A stretch of 35,428 nt of DNA from an uncultured Pseudanabaenaceae cyanobacterium (GCA_938002085.1 CALLAT010000157.1:1-35428); one strand, 5' to 3'; shown: positions 1-8,899, numbered from the stretch's first letter. Notes: a model not told the origin generated them from the sequence alone. A program made the numbers and translations.

Positions 1-94
1 TCAACTCATCAACAGCCACACCACTAGTGTTCGGTACGGCAATACCCATCGCTAGTGTCTCGACCGTTTCAGTCTCTACTAGAGGAACATCCCC

Positions 95-448
95 ATGTCT
101 CATTTCAGCACCCTCCGCACCAAAGTTTCTGATGCGGTTGTCTTGACCAGCTCCCTCAAGGACCTGGGTATTCAAGTGGAAACCAATGCCAATGTCCGTG
201 GCTACCACGGTCAACAAGTTCGCGCTGACATCGTCGCCGTCCTCGAAGGCGAGTATGACCTCGGTTGGTCTCGCAATGCCGACGGTTCCTTTGATCTGAT
301 TGCAGATCTCTGGGGCGTCGCGAAGAAGCACAACCAAACTGAGTTGATCAATTCCATCAACCAGAAGTACGCCGTTAACAAGGCGCTGTCTGAGGTGACT
401 CAGCCTGGCCTACAAAATGCCACCGTCAAGGTCACGGTCAACGCTTAG
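95..448 (+). CDS. DUF1257 / Ycf35-like protein
   Basis: The 117-residue product begins MSHFSTLRTKV and matches the DUF1257 family, known as Ycf35 in algal plastids and conserved across cyanobacteria. The whole length is the family domain; there is no signal peptide or membrane segment, so it is probably soluble. Function is unknown. The start is supported by an AGAGGA-like ribosome site about nine bases upstream (around 79-85). It is followed by a strong hairpin terminator at 481-504, so it looks monocistronic, although the window begins only 94 bases upstream and the true promoter may lie outside. The family call comes from recalled sequence pattern, not a database search. Confidence 0.85.
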   Translation: MSHFSTLRTKVSDAVVLTSSLKDLGIQVETNANVRGYHGQQVRADIVAVLEGEYDLGWSRNADGSFDLIADLWGVAKKHNQTELINSINQKYAVNKALSEVTQPGLQNATVKVTVNA

Positions 449-480
449 TTCGTTTTCTTCCTATCTGGTTTCAAGCTGTA

Positions 481-512
481 CGGGTTGCCTTTCGGGGTAA
501 CCCGTTTCTTGT
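481..512 (+). terminator. Rho-independent-type terminator of the ycf35-like gene
   Basis: CGGGTT (481-486) pairs with AACCCG (499-504). The stem continues inward through G-T and C-G pairs to a TTCG tetraloop at 491-494, giving about ten pairs. It is followed by the T-rich TTTCTTGT. It lies 33 bases after the stop codon. Confidence 0.7.
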
Positions 513-871
513 CACTGGGTTTTCTTTGTAAAAGCTTTTTATTCGGTTCTGAGCTATCGAATATCAGCTTTAACACAGGTAGGCCAAGGGCTTGAATATT
601 GCGACAAGAATTTGAGGATGCCATGTTTGGGTGGTTATGTGAATGGCTGAGCGATCGCCCCACGCCTCCCTCTCCCATGACCTCCTAGTTCCGTTATCAG
701 CAAATTTAAGTTGTAAACATATCGTGATTACTGCTGATTAGCTCTAAACGATGTGTAATCTGCTTTCTGGACGGGATTCATAGAGTTATCATCATCTTGG
801 GTTTGACGACTAGTCATATTTTTCGCCCAAGAACATCCCGCGCCTGTACGTCTTCTTTGAGTGTGTCTTTC

Positions 872-1552
872 ATGCAACCTGAGACCATCGCAGCGTTGTC
901 CCCCCTGTTTCAGGCGGCAAATCCCAAAACCCTAGAATGGCTCCTACCCACAGCGGTAGAGCATGAGTATCCTTCTAACCGTGCAGTGTTGATGGAGGAT
1001 TCATGGGGTAATGCAGCCTATTTCATCCTGTCTGGGTGGGTTAAGGTACGACGCCTGGCCGGTGACAATGCCGTTACCATTGCTGTGCTGGGAAAAGGCG
1101 AAGTCTTTGGCGAGATGGCGATTCTAGATGAGTCGCCCCGTTCAACGGATGTAGTCTCCCTCTCTCCGGTGAAGGTGCTGAGTATTTCGGCTCCAAATTT
1201 TGTCCAGACGTTGCTCACAGATCCTCAATTGCAATACCGCATGTTGCAGATGATGGGCAAACGCCTGAAGCAGATGAATGGCCGCTTCCAATTGCAGAAT
1301 CAGCCCTCGTTTATTCGTTTAGCCAATACTTTGGTGGAGCTGGGCACGAAGTATGGCTCTAAAAACAATGGCATGGTTGAGATTTTCAATGTACCGTTCA
1401 CTGACCTTGCCAATATCAGCGACATTAGCGTTGAAGATGCAGCCAAAATAATGGGCAAGTTTAGCGAGCGAGGCTGGATTGGGATTGATTCAGAGCGCCA
1501 CATGATTAAGCTAACTGGCTTCTTGCAGTTGCAAAAAATGCTGGAGCGCTAG
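872..1552 (+). CDS. Crp/Fnr-type transcriptional regulator
   Basis: The 226-residue product has an N-terminal cyclic-nucleotide-binding beta-roll (about residues 5-125) and a C-terminal winged-helix region (about 140-226). The pocket motif FGEMAILDESPRSTDV keeps the Glu, Arg and Ser that in CRP contact the ligand phosphate and ribose, so nucleotide binding is possible, though the ligand is unknown. The recognition region (FTDLANISDISVEDAAKIM) departs from the usual HTH_CRP pattern. I chose ATG 872 because the domain starts directly after it; an in-frame TTG at 797 would add 25 residues that look unlike the family. Neither start has a good ribosome site. The gene ends at a strong bidirectional terminator shared with the convergent DUF4330 gene. 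Targets cannot be read from the sequence. Confidence 0.85.
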   Translation: MQPETIAALSPLFQAANPKTLEWLLPTAVEHEYPSNRAVLMEDSWGNAAYFILSGWVKVRRLAGDNAVTIAVLGKGEVFGEMAILDESPRSTDVVSLSPVKVLSISAPNFVQTLLTDPQLQYRMLQMMGKRLKQMNGRFQLQNQPSFIRLANTLVELGTKYGSKNNGMVEIFNVPFTDLANISDISVEDAAKIMGKFSERGWIGIDSERHMIKLTGFLQLQKMLER

Positions 1553-1569
1553 GCGTTGGATAAGTCCAT

Positions 1570-1608
1570 AAAAAAAGCGAGCCCCATTAATCGGGGCTCG
1601 CTTTTTTT
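1570..1608. terminator. Bidirectional terminator between the crp-like and DUF4330 genes
   Basis: GCGAGCCCC (1577-1585) pairs perfectly with GGGGCTCGC (1593-1601) around a 7-base loop. The stem is flanked by seven A on the left and seven T on the right, so it can terminate both convergent genes. Confidence 0.92.
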
Positions 1609-1648
1609 ATGAAAGGCTCAAAGGAGAGGGCATTTTTCCCATCAACCT

Positions 1649-2179
1649 TTATTCACCAGCTTTGATACCAATGACGCTGCCTTTGAAGTTATAAGAGGTC
1701 CCTTCGAGTTCCAGAGTGGTGCCGATTTTCACCTTGCTCTTACCCAGGATGATTTCTCCATCCTTGATTTGACCTTCTCCCCCCAAAATCATGCGCACAT
1801 TAGCGCTGTACTTGCTCTCAGGGCGAGGATCTTCTACTGCCTTGAGGGTGCCATCGGGTTGGGGAGCGATGACGGTGCGAGCTTGGCGCACAGCAGAAAT
1901 CACATCGACGGTGCCGTAGGGCTCATTGCGAATAATGATGTCTGTTTTGCCTTCTTCATTGAATTGGGCAATGAGGGCATCGGGGTCAGCAACAGTCAGG
2001 CCTCGCACTAGCAAATCAACCTCGACGGGCTGGGTTTCTACGCCAATTTGAGCAACAGAGCCGCCGGTGCCAGGAAAGAGGAAAATCCCTCCCAGAACCA
2101 TAAGGATGACGAGGGCTGCGCCCAAGTCTAGCAGGCTGACTTTGCCAAATAGGCGACCTTTGGAGTCGAGAATTGCCAT
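1649..2179 (-). CDS. DUF4330 single-pass membrane protein
   Basis: The 176-residue product has a short cytoplasmic head (MAILDSKGRLFGKVSLLD), one hydrophobic helix at about residues 17-35, and a beta-rich soluble remainder. This is the layout of the DUF4330 family of cyanobacteria. It contains no catalytic motif that I recognise, so no function is proposed. It is transcribed divergently from the M48 protease gene across a 378-bp gap and ends into the terminator shared with the Crp-like gene. Length fits the family. Confidence 0.8.
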   Translation of the reverse strand: MAILDSKGRLFGKVSLLDLGAALVILMVLGGIFLFPGTGGSVAQIGVETQPVEVDLLVRGLTVADPDALIAQFNEEGKTDIIIRNEPYGTVDVISAVRQARTVIAPQPDGTLKAVEDPRPESKYSANVRMILGGEGQIKDGEIILGKSKVKIGTTLELEGTSYNFKGSVIGIKAGE

Positions 2180-2557
2180 GGCGAATGCCCCGTCGAGCGA
2201 GGAACGGTTGATAGATCGTGATGATTCTACAGGCCTGAGGGCCGTTCCGGTAATCCGATAGATATCGCTATGGGAGAGGGGCAGACCCTGCTGGGTATGA
2301 GCCGGGCTGCGAATTGGCGAAAAGAAAGGTTGCAGATTGGATCAAAATGGCCCGATCTCTTGAGATTTTCACGAAAATAGAAGTAGCTTCCTGATGGAAT
2401 TGGGCACCTTGGCTGGGCGATCGCCGTCTTGGGTCATACCTACGGCATCTGTTCGCATTGTTTATTGCCCTTTTTGGCTTTAGCCGTTTGGCTGGGGACA
2501 GGGCAGCACAACAAGTGCGAACTATCGCAAGATTTGAAGACTCTACAGTGAGACCTG
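2180..2557. other. Divergent intergenic region (DUF4330 gene / M48 gene)
   Basis: This 378-bp gap must hold the promoters of both divergent genes. I see one HIP1 octamer near 2417 but no convincing -35/-10 pair or operator palindrome. The open frame on the minus strand here overlaps the M48 start and has no family resemblance. Confidence 0.5.
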
Positions 2558-3490
2558 ATGATGACAACTTCCTCCTCGCGCACTTCTTCTCAGCGCTCTG
2601 CAAACCGCTTTAAGCGTAGGGTTGCCCTGGGTCTAGCCGGACTGAGTCTATCAGCAGGCCTGTCAGTGGGGGTTGCAGCTTCCGCAGAGGCGTTCTCCTG
2701 GCGGGACTTGCTACGGGGCGGTATTCGCATTGTTCAAGGGGTTCAGCTATCCAATATGTCTCCGAAGCAGGAGATGGAGTTGGGCAGCCAGATCAATGAC
2801 CAGCTGTTGCGCACCGAAATGAAGCTCTACGATGATGACCCGGAGCTGGTGGCTTATATCGATGAGCTGGGTCAGCGATTGGCGGCAGAGAGCGATCGCC
2901 CCGAGCTGGACTACTCTTTCCAGGTAGTGGACAGCGACCAAATCAACGCCTACGCCACGGTGGGCGGCTATACCTATGTCACCACTGGGCTGTTAAAGAT
3001 GGCCCGCAATGAGGCCGAAGTGGCCGGAGTGATTGGCCATGAGATTGGCCATATCGAAGGAAAGCACCTGATTACCCAAATGGCGCGGGAAGCCTGGCGG
3101 GCGGGTCTGATGAGCGCCGCTGGCGTTGACCGCAACCGCGCCGTGCAGATTGGTGTGGAGCTGGCGGTGCGTCGCCCTCGCAGCCGTGACAATGAATATG
3201 ATTCTGATTTGCGAGGTCTGCGCATTATGCGGGAGGCGGGCTATGCCGAATCCGGCATGGTTTCTTTTATGAAGAAGCTCGCGGATAAAAGTGGGGGCAG
3301 CGCACCACCAACTTTCCTGAGTACTCATCCCCATGGCAGCGATCGCGTGGTGGCCTTGGAGCAAAATCTTTCGGAAGAAGCTCCGGGAAATGCAGGGCTG
3401 AATGCCGATGATTACTCTCAGAAGATTAATGCCCTAGGCCCCCGCGAGGCTGAGGATGCAGCTGAGACGGAGGTTGAGCAGGATAGCTAA
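2558..3490 (+). CDS. M48-family zinc metalloprotease, exported
   Basis: The 310-residue product has a basic N-terminus followed by a hydrophobic segment (about residues 25-47) ending near ASAEA, a Sec-type signal or membrane anchor. The zinc site is H161-E-I-G-H165, with the third ligand Glu213 in NEYDSD, the M48 equivalent of E-x-x-x-D. The layout matches the BepA/LoiP-like peptidases that degrade misassembled envelope proteins, so a periplasmic quality-control role is likely but inferred. The last 35 residues are acidic and probably disordered. The gene begins ATGATG, so residue 1 or 2 could start it; no strong ribosome site is visible. It is monocistronic with a hairpin terminator 86 bases downstream. 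Confidence 0.87.
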   Translation: MMTTSSSRTSSQRSANRFKRRVALGLAGLSLSAGLSVGVAASAEAFSWRDLLRGGIRIVQGVQLSNMSPKQEMELGSQINDQLLRTEMKLYDDDPELVAYIDELGQRLAAESDRPELDYSFQVVDSDQINAYATVGGYTYVTTGLLKMARNEAEVAGVIGHEIGHIEGKHLITQMAREAWRAGLMSAAGVDRNRAVQIGVELAVRRPRSRDNEYDSDLRGLRIMREAGYAESGMVSFMKKLADKSGGSAPPTFLSTHPHGSDRVVALEQNLSEEAPGNAGLNADDYSQKINALGPREAEDAAETEVEQDS

Positions 3491-3576
3491 ATGTAAATGG
3501 ACGACAAACTCCCCCTAAATTTCCTAGAAAAAGGGGATTGAAGGAAAGCTGTCGAGCAGCTTGCGCTCTTTTGCTC

Positions 3577-3609
3577 ACGGAGCCTGGGTCAGACTCAGGC
3601 TCCGTTTTA
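3577..3609 (+). terminator. Terminator of the M48 protease gene
   Basis: ACGGAGCCTG (3577-3586) pairs perfectly with CAGGCTCCGT (3596-3605). The stem can continue inward by about three pairs and is followed by TTTT. It starts 86 bases after the stop codon, so the transcript has a modest 3' tail. Confidence 0.85.
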
Positions 3610-3784
3610 ATTGCCAGGATGAAGTTCCATCAACCCCTAGCAACAATAAGCTCTCTGACTTGAGTTCAACCACTCGCCGAAACAATTGCCCAGAATCGCG
3701 GAATAAATTCCACAACTCTGGGCAAAAGTCCATTTCACTTCACTGAGATGGGTATATCGACAGAGCTTCAGTCCATGAAAGCTC

Positions 3785-3804
3785 AGCCGAACCAGCTATC
3801 GGCT
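3785..3804 (-). terminator. Possible terminator of the amidase gene
   Basis: AGCCGA (3785-3790) pairs with TCGGCT (3799-3804), a 6-bp stem with an 8-base loop, 27 bases past the amidase stop on the minus strand. The following T-run is weak (CTTTC), so this is tentative. Confidence 0.35.
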
Positions 3805-3831
3805 TGTTTGGATTCCAGGCCTCTCTAAGGC

Positions 3832-5664
3832 TTACAACGCCTGTCTCGCCCAAGCCTCCACGCCCTCGGCAAACGTTCGGGCTAATTGCTTCTGAGCGTT
3901 CTCATCCACAATCCACTCAAACTCCTCTGGATTGATCATGAAACCAAACTCCACCAGAATCGCCGGAGCGAGACTAGGCCGCGTCAACGCCAAATTATTC
4001 CAAAACACGCCATAGGACGGGCGATTCAGTTTCTGGGTCAGATAGTCGTGCAGGAACTGACTGGGACCATGGGCTTGGGGGTGGTACCAAAACATGCCAA
4101 TGCCCTGGGTACCCTCCGCATCGCCCGCATCAGGCAAGGCGTTGTAGTGCAAGCTGAGGGCTAAGTCGGGCTGGGCCGCTTCAATACGCTCAACGCGATC
4201 ATGGGGCCAAAGGTCGTCATCTCCCTCACGAGACATCGTCACCACAGCACCCCGCTGTTCCAACTCATCCCGCACCAGCTTCGACACCTTCAGTACCACA
4301 TCCTTCTCGGGATACCCCGTTGGCCCGCGCGCACCCAAATCGTTTTCGCTGCCATGGCCGGGGTCAATAAAGATCTTCATGCCCTGGAGGGAGCGGGTCT
4401 TGCTAGTTTTGGGCGGATGCTTGAGGGACAAAATCAGCGTCGTGCCCTCATAGCGGGTCTTGTAGCCCCACTGCTGATCAGATTTGAAGTGGACGGTGTA
4501 GCTCACTTCCTGGGGGCGGGGCTGCTGCCAATCCAAGCGCTCAATCACTGGATCTTGGGTGGTGTAAATCGTATCTGTTTGGGCCGTGGTGTTATACAGC
4601 GTCAGGGTCAAGCTTTTGCTGTCCTGCTCAATGGAAATGGGCACCGGCGCTTGCAAAGGCAGAACAAGCTCTGTCCAATCGCCATTTACCCGAGTATTGG
4701 ACCCTCGAATAATCGTTTTAGGCGGAGTCGAAACTGCGGCCAGAGTCACTTCTTTTTTCTTGATCCAAGCACCATAGTCGAGGCGAATCCATTCCCCTTC
4801 TTCTCCAGTCACGCTGGCTTTCGTTCCCTTGGGAAGGGGCGTAAGGCGGGAATAACTGGTGCTGGGACCGGTGCGAGCAACGCCACTATCGACACTGACC
4901 GTCGCGACGGCAATTAGGGCAGCATCGGTGGGAATAACCTTCAACTTGCCAGGAGCAGCCACAGTGGTGCTTTGGCCATTGAGGCTCAGTTTGTATTGGG
5001 GTTGCAGGGTTCCAGCACTGGTAAAGCGGGTGCAGGCTTCATAGGTACTGCTCGTCTGGCTACTGGACTGGTTAATGGGCGCAGTGTTACCAGTCAAGAC
5101 AGCAGAATTGGCAGGCAAGTCTACGTTAGTCCCGGCCATGCTCAGCGGAAGTGTTTTGCTGCCCAGTTGGACCGTGACGCTGGCGTTTGGGGGAGCGATC
5201 GCACTAAAGCAAAACCGCTCTCCCACCTGGCGAGCAGTATCCACCCGAGGCATCAAAGAATTCTCTGCAAAGCCGAGCCCCGTCGGAATAACAGGAGCAG
5301 GGTCAAAGCGATTCACAATGATGAGCTTAGTGCTGTTGCCATCACTGAGCGTGAACCGGTTTTCACCCATTTGAAGCGGATAGCTCGGGGCAAAGTGGCC
5401 GTTTTGACTACGTTGGATCGTCTTGCCGTTAATCGTGACGCGGCCATTAGGGGCAGCAGAGCCAATCAGGAAAATCTTGTCTGCGGCAGTCCTGTGGGTT
5501 TCCGGCGGATAGGCCACAAAGAGCGACTGAACCGTGGCTTGGCTAATTTTCTGCAGAGCGAGAGCAGCAGTCTCAGGCAGGCCATCGTGGGCTTGGGCGG
5601 GAGCCATTGCTAGAAGCGAAGCTAAGGGCAGCAACGCAGTGAGCACAGAGGAGGCTTTAACCAT
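3832..5664 (-). CDS. N-acetylmuramoyl-L-alanine amidase (Amidase_3) with SH3b and AMIN-like regions
   Basis: This 610-residue exported enzyme should cut the bond between MurNAc and the L-Ala of the peptidoglycan stem peptide. A Sec signal peptide ends near APAQA (about residue 25). An Ig/beta-rich part follows, then a bacterial SH3 domain (about 255-315), an AMIN-like beta region (about 330-425) and the C-terminal Amidase_3 domain (about 428-610). The zinc ligands are visible as H437 (DPGHG), E453 (PEKD) and H506 (SLHYNA), with the catalytic E572 in LVEFGFM, so the enzyme should be active. Amidases of this type open septa and, in filamentous cyanobacteria, make nanopores; which applies here is unknown. 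The long N-terminal half is larger than in compact AmiC proteins. Confidence 0.88.
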   Translation of the reverse strand: MVKASSVLTALLPLASLLAMAPAQAHDGLPETAALALQKISQATVQSLFVAYPPETHRTAADKIFLIGSAAPNGRVTINGKTIQRSQNGHFAPSYPLQMGENRFTLSDGNSTKLIIVNRFDPAPVIPTGLGFAENSLMPRVDTARQVGERFCFSAIAPPNASVTVQLGSKTLPLSMAGTNVDLPANSAVLTGNTAPINQSSSQTSSTYEACTRFTSAGTLQPQYKLSLNGQSTTVAAPGKLKVIPTDAALIAVATVSVDSGVARTGPSTSYSRLTPLPKGTKASVTGEEGEWIRLDYGAWIKKKEVTLAAVSTPPKTIIRGSNTRVNGDWTELVLPLQAPVPISIEQDSKSLTLTLYNTTAQTDTIYTTQDPVIERLDWQQPRPQEVSYTVHFKSDQQWGYKTRYEGTTLILSLKHPPKTSKTRSLQGMKIFIDPGHGSENDLGARGPTGYPEKDVVLKVSKLVRDELEQRGAVVTMSREGDDDLWPHDRVERIEAAQPDLALSLHYNALPDAGDAEGTQGIGMFWYHPQAHGPSQFLHDYLTQKLNRPSYGVFWNNLALTRPSLAPAILVEFGFMINPEEFEWIVDENAQKQLARTFAEGVEAWARQAL

Positions 5665-5801
5665 GACAGGCAGAAAACAGACAAGGACTGTTTTGATTTG
5701 ACTGTCTCCACAGTACTGGATGTTCCTGGATGGGGCGGCTTAGCAAGGCAAGATTAGGACGATATGCTTAGAAAACAAGTCGTTTTAGAGAAGGACATCC
5801 C

Positions 5802-6581
5802 TTGGCGCAGCTTCAGCGGGTTTTGATTGAACCTGAGCAAATCCAAGCCCAACAGGGGGCAGCAAAGAGCTTCACCTTGTTGGCTGAACAACAGCACTAT
5901 CTACAGCGGGTATTGCGGCTCAAGACAGGTGATCGCTTCCTCGCCGTCCTCCAAGTTCCAGGTCAAAACCAAACCTGGCTGGCCCAGCTCAATACCGACA
6001 ACAGTGCCCAGCTCCTTGAAGAACTTCCATCCAAGCCAGCGCTCCCCGTCAACATTCACCTCCTGGCGGCCTTACCCAAGAATGGTTTCGATGACGTTGT
6101 TCGCCAGGTAACAGAGCTAGGCGTAGAGAGCATTACACCGATTTTGAGCGATCGCACCCTACTCAAACCCAGCCCCAAAAAGCTGGACCGCTGGCAACGC
6201 ATTGCCCAAGAAGCCACCGAGCAAAGCGAACGACCTACAGTCCCCAAGATTCAAGCCCCTTGCAACTGGCAAACGGCTCTCACACAAACCAAAGCGGAGC
6301 ATAGGTACATCGCCGCCGCCCGTGCTGACGCTCAGCATTTGCTGACTGCCCTGCCATCGAAGAGTCATGATATCCCTGGCATTGCCATCGCCATTGGACC
6401 AGAAGGCGGCTGGACAGATGGGGAAATTGATCAGGCGATCGCCCATGGCTACAAAACCATCACTCTCGGCCCTACAATTCTTCGCGCTGTTACCGCAAGC
6501 CCCGCAGCGGTCACAATAATCATGGGCCGCTATAGTGCATCTGAAATGCATGTGGCTCAGCCATCTGCCCCAGCCGATTAG
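5802..6581 (+). CDS. rsmE: 16S rRNA (uracil1498-N3)-methyltransferase RsmE
   Basis: RsmE methylates N3 of U1498 in 16S rRNA using S-adenosylmethionine. The 259-residue product has the family's N-terminal PUA-like part (HYLQRVLRLKTGDRF) and C-terminal SPOUT knot with GPEGGWTDGEI and LGPTILRAVTA. The canonical LR-x-ETA motif reads LRAVTA here, a variant I associate with cyanobacterial members. The start is TTG at 5802, supported by an AAGGA ribosome site about eight bases upstream (5790-5795) and by the family-like N-terminus AQLQRVLIEP. The TPR-protein gene follows after 8 bp, so they form an operon ending at the terminator 7793-7826. Confidence 0.93.
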   Translation: MAQLQRVLIEPEQIQAQQGAAKSFTLLAEQQHYLQRVLRLKTGDRFLAVLQVPGQNQTWLAQLNTDNSAQLLEELPSKPALPVNIHLLAALPKNGFDDVVRQVTELGVESITPILSDRTLLKPSPKKLDRWQRIAQEATEQSERPTVPKIQAPCNWQTALTQTKAEHRYIAAARADAQHLLTALPSKSHDIPGIAIAIGPEGGWTDGEIDQAIAHGYKTITLGPTILRAVTASPAAVTIIMGRYSASEMHVAQPSAPAD

Positions 6582-6589
6582 CTTCCCCC

Positions 6590-7741
6590 ATGACTGGACC
6601 CAACCTAGAGCCCGTAATTGAAGCCTTTGAGCGCAAAGACTACCGCAAGGCGACCGACCTGCTCAAACCGCTCTACAAAAGTCATCCCCAAGATCCTTGG
6701 GTCCAGCTCTATATCGCCCGCATCCAGGAAGTCTCTAAGCGACCCGACAAGGCCGAGAAAACCTATCGCAAACTGCTCAAAGCCACCACCAACGGAAAAA
6801 TTATCAGCCAGGCTCGCCAAGGCATTCAGCGCATTGAGGCTCAGGAGAAAGAGCAGCGCCAAGCCGCGATCGCCCAAGCCACTGCCACCGAAGACAGCAG
6901 CGCCCTGGGCTGCTTAATCTTAGAACCCATCACCGACAGGGCCGCCAAACAACAGGTGATTCCAGCCTTCGCCCGCCTCATGGAGCTCGATCCCTACTCT
7001 GCCCGCATGCTCCTGCCCAGCCGAAACTGGCGTTTCTATCGCACTGGCCCCATTGGCCGACTGAATGTCTATGTCAAAGAATTAGCCGAAATCGGCGTCC
7101 CAGCCTTTTGTGTTTCCCTCGAAGAACTGGCTACCTACGAAGTCATCTACACAACTCGCTTAGAGATACAGGGGGAGCAGATCACAGCAGAGCCCCCTAG
7201 AGAAAATGCCAAAGTCCAAAATACGACCCGCGCTCCTTTTCTATTTCAACGCAGCGCCGTAGGCCAATGCATTGAAGGTGCATTACCCATCTTTGAGCTG
7301 GTCGTAGATACCGGGCTCAAACAGGGACGCCTCGGCCCCAAGAAAGCCACCATCCGCAAAGAGACAGTGAAAGATCATGCCAAGGTTTTGGACCTGCACC
7401 TGCCAAGGGATAAGAAAATCGTGCGACTATGCGATCGCGATTACCACTACCCCAGCAACGCAAGCAGCGCCGTCGATCAGCGCTATGCCCCCATCGCCCA
7501 ACGCTGGCAACGCCTTCTCAACCAGCAATGGAAGCCCTTCTTCTCCAAACCCTGGCATGAGCACAAGGAATTTACAGCCTTTGGCGACACCGTCATCGAA
7601 CAAACGCCCTTCCTCAAACGCATTGCCCCCTACATTCGCGTGAGCGCCACAGCCACCATGACGACTCGGGCAGATGAAGAGCTATGGGATCCAGCCTTCC
7701 ATCTCTATAGCTGCCTACAGCTCTGGAAATCCCTGCAATAA
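6590..7741 (+). CDS. Tetratricopeptide-repeat-type cyanobacterial protein
   Basis: The 383-residue product opens with two or so TPR-like helical repeats (about residues 5-75, e.g. KDYRKATDLLKPLYKSHP), then a Lys/Glu/Gln-rich helix (about 85-105). A long domain (about 105-383) is not one I can name. No signal peptide or membrane helix is present, so it is cytoplasmic. It starts 8 bp after the rsmE stop, so the two are co-transcribed; a link to ribosome maturation is inference from that position only. The C-terminal domain looks conserved in style, with no low complexity. Length and start (ATG directly after CCCC) look sound. Confidence 0.75.
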   Translation: MTGPNLEPVIEAFERKDYRKATDLLKPLYKSHPQDPWVQLYIARIQEVSKRPDKAEKTYRKLLKATTNGKIISQARQGIQRIEAQEKEQRQAAIAQATATEDSSALGCLILEPITDRAAKQQVIPAFARLMELDPYSARMLLPSRNWRFYRTGPIGRLNVYVKELAEIGVPAFCVSLEELATYEVIYTTRLEIQGEQITAEPPRENAKVQNTTRAPFLFQRSAVGQCIEGALPIFELVVDTGLKQGRLGPKKATIRKETVKDHAKVLDLHLPRDKKIVRLCDRDYHYPSNASSAVDQRYAPIAQRWQRLLNQQWKPFFSKPWHEHKEFTAFGDTVIEQTPFLKRIAPYIRVSATATMTTRADEELWDPAFHLYSCLQLWKSLQ

Positions 7742-7792
7742 ACTTTCTGCGACGGCATTTGAGCAAAACCCAGGTCATTATTTTTCCCTGCA

Positions 7793-7826
7793 AAAAGGGG
7801 AGAGCACCTAGGCGCTCTCCCCTTTT
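7793..7826. terminator. Bidirectional terminator after the rsmE operon
   Basis: AAAAGGGGAGAGC (7793-7805) is perfectly complementary to GCTCTCCCCTTTT (7814-7826) around an 8-base loop. The A and T ends let it serve both the plus-strand operon and the convergent minus-strand gene. Confidence 0.92.
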
Positions 7827-7849
7827 CCAGTCAAACCTAATCTCAGGTT

Positions 7850-8278
7850 CTAGCGCTTAGGCGCCATTCCCTTTGCCATCTCCTGGAAGCCTGCCAGGCT
7901 AGGACCGGGAGAGCGCTTGGCCATGGTGTTTCCAGGAACCATCATGATGTCAGAGAAAGTCATCTTAGCAATAGCCTCTTTCTCGGCCTGGGCCGCCGCA
8001 TCAGCCTCGGCAACCTTAGCCGCATCAGCAGCTTCAGTAGCAGCGACTTTAGCCGCAGCTTTCTCAGCCTTGATTGCAGCTTTTGCTGCCTTAGCATTGG
8101 CAGCAGCCTCATTCTTAGCTGGAGCAGCTTTTGCTGCCGGAGCCTTGGCCGGAGCTTCTGGAGCCTTTGCTGCCGGAGCCTTGGCCGGAGCTGCTGGGGC
8201 AGCACCATCCTGACCTTCACTGAGATCTAGGAAATAGCTGTCATTTCCTTTACCAAGAATTTTTTTGATTATGCTCAT
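7850..8278 (-). CDS. Ala/Lys/Pro-rich small cyanobacterial protein
   Basis: The 142-residue product has three parts. A short head (MSIIKKILGKGNDSYFLDL) and a tail (RSPGPSLAGFQEMAKGM) look like conserved motifs of a cyanobacterial protein group. Between them lies a low-complexity stretch (about residues 25-105) of KAPAAKAP repeats passing into an Ala/Lys/Glu-rich segment likely to form a single long helix. The repeats are encoded by a 36-bp DNA tandem. There is no signal peptide or TM segment. Function is unknown; a flexible linker holding two short binding motifs apart is one reading. The strong skew of the codon track comes from the repeats. The convergent terminator lies just beyond its stop. 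Confidence 0.75.
   Translation of the reverse strand: MSIIKKILGKGNDSYFLDLSEGQDGAAPAAPAKAPAAKAPEAPAKAPAAKAAPAKNEAAANAKAAKAAIKAEKAAAKVAATEAADAAKVAEADAAAQAEKEAIAKMTFSDIMMVPGNTMAKRSPGPSLAGFQEMAKGMAPKR
8130..8197. repeat. 36-bp tandem repeat inside the Ala-rich gene
   Basis: A 27-base block starting TTTGCTGCCGGAGCC at 8130 recurs identically at 8166, giving a 36-bp period and a 12-residue protein repeat (KAPAAKA-type). In-frame unit gain or loss would change linker length without shifting the frame. Confidence 0.8.
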
Positions 8279-8476
8279 GATGCCAATCAGCTCCGGCGAA
8301 TGATTCTCTAGGTTTCTTAAAATCGGAAATGTAGTGCTGCCTAAGTTGGCTCACATACGCTTTCACAAAGCGCTAATCAAAACGCCTGCACTGTTAAGGT
8401 AACCTTTCGTATTATCAATTTTTTTGTTCTACGACTTCAATAGATGAGGGCACTCTTTACAAAGATTCACAATCCC

Positions 8477-8899
8477 CTACTCTCCGATGCGGAGGAACTC
8501 CTGGGCTCCCAAGATTGCTTCGCTGTGGAGATAGAACTTGAACTCCAGCAAATTGCCAAAGGGATCTTGCAAGAAGAAAGTGCGGTGCTCCAGGAGTTCT
8601 CCTGGGAAACGATGCTTGGGCTGCTGGTAGAAGAGGAGTTTGTGGGATGAGGCGCGATCGCGTAAAGCCTCCCACTCCACCTCCGTCTCAAACACCAAGC
8701 CAAAGTGGCGGGGATAAATGCCCTGCTGGGGCTCTGTCTCTGCTGAACTGACGTGACCCACCAGTTGATGGCCCTGCAAGCCCAGGATGACCGACTGTTT
8801 GGATTCTCGGCCGAGGGTGCAGCCCAAGCCGTCCACGTAATATTGCTTGGCGATCGCCACATCCCCAATGGGAAATGCCAAATGGAAGATAGGCGTCAT
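8477..8899 (-). CDS. VOC-family (glyoxalase/dioxygenase-fold) protein
   Basis: The 140-residue single-domain product has paired beta-alpha-beta-beta-beta halves. Candidate metal ligands sit in the expected places: His in FHLAFPI near residue 6, His in RHFGLVF near residue 65, and Glu in LLEFKFY near residue 119. DPFGNLLEFK is typical of the family. The substrate cannot be deduced, since VOC members include glyoxalase I, extradiol dioxygenases and resistance proteins. It sits alone between a hypothetical gene and the tldD-tldE pair, same strand as both. Length is normal. Confidence 0.82.
   Translation of the reverse strand: MTPIFHLAFPIGDVAIAKQYYVDGLGCTLGRESKQSVILGLQGHQLVGHVSSAETEPQQGIYPRHFGLVFETEVEWEALRDRASSHKLLFYQQPKHRFPGELLEHRTFFLQDPFGNLLEFKFYLHSEAILGAQEFLRIGE

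Larger units (their letters stand above)
3491..3831. other. Intergenic region between convergent M48 and amidase genes
   Basis: This 341-bp gap holds the M48 terminator (3577-3609) and a weaker hairpin near the amidase 3' end (3785-3804). A 61-codon plus-strand open frame at 3561-3746 runs straight through the terminator and is not credible as a gene. Confidence 0.6.

Noticed and set aside
3561-3746. 61-codon plus-strand open frame after the M48 gene
   Set aside because: It spans the M48 terminator stem and T-run and begins without a ribosome site.
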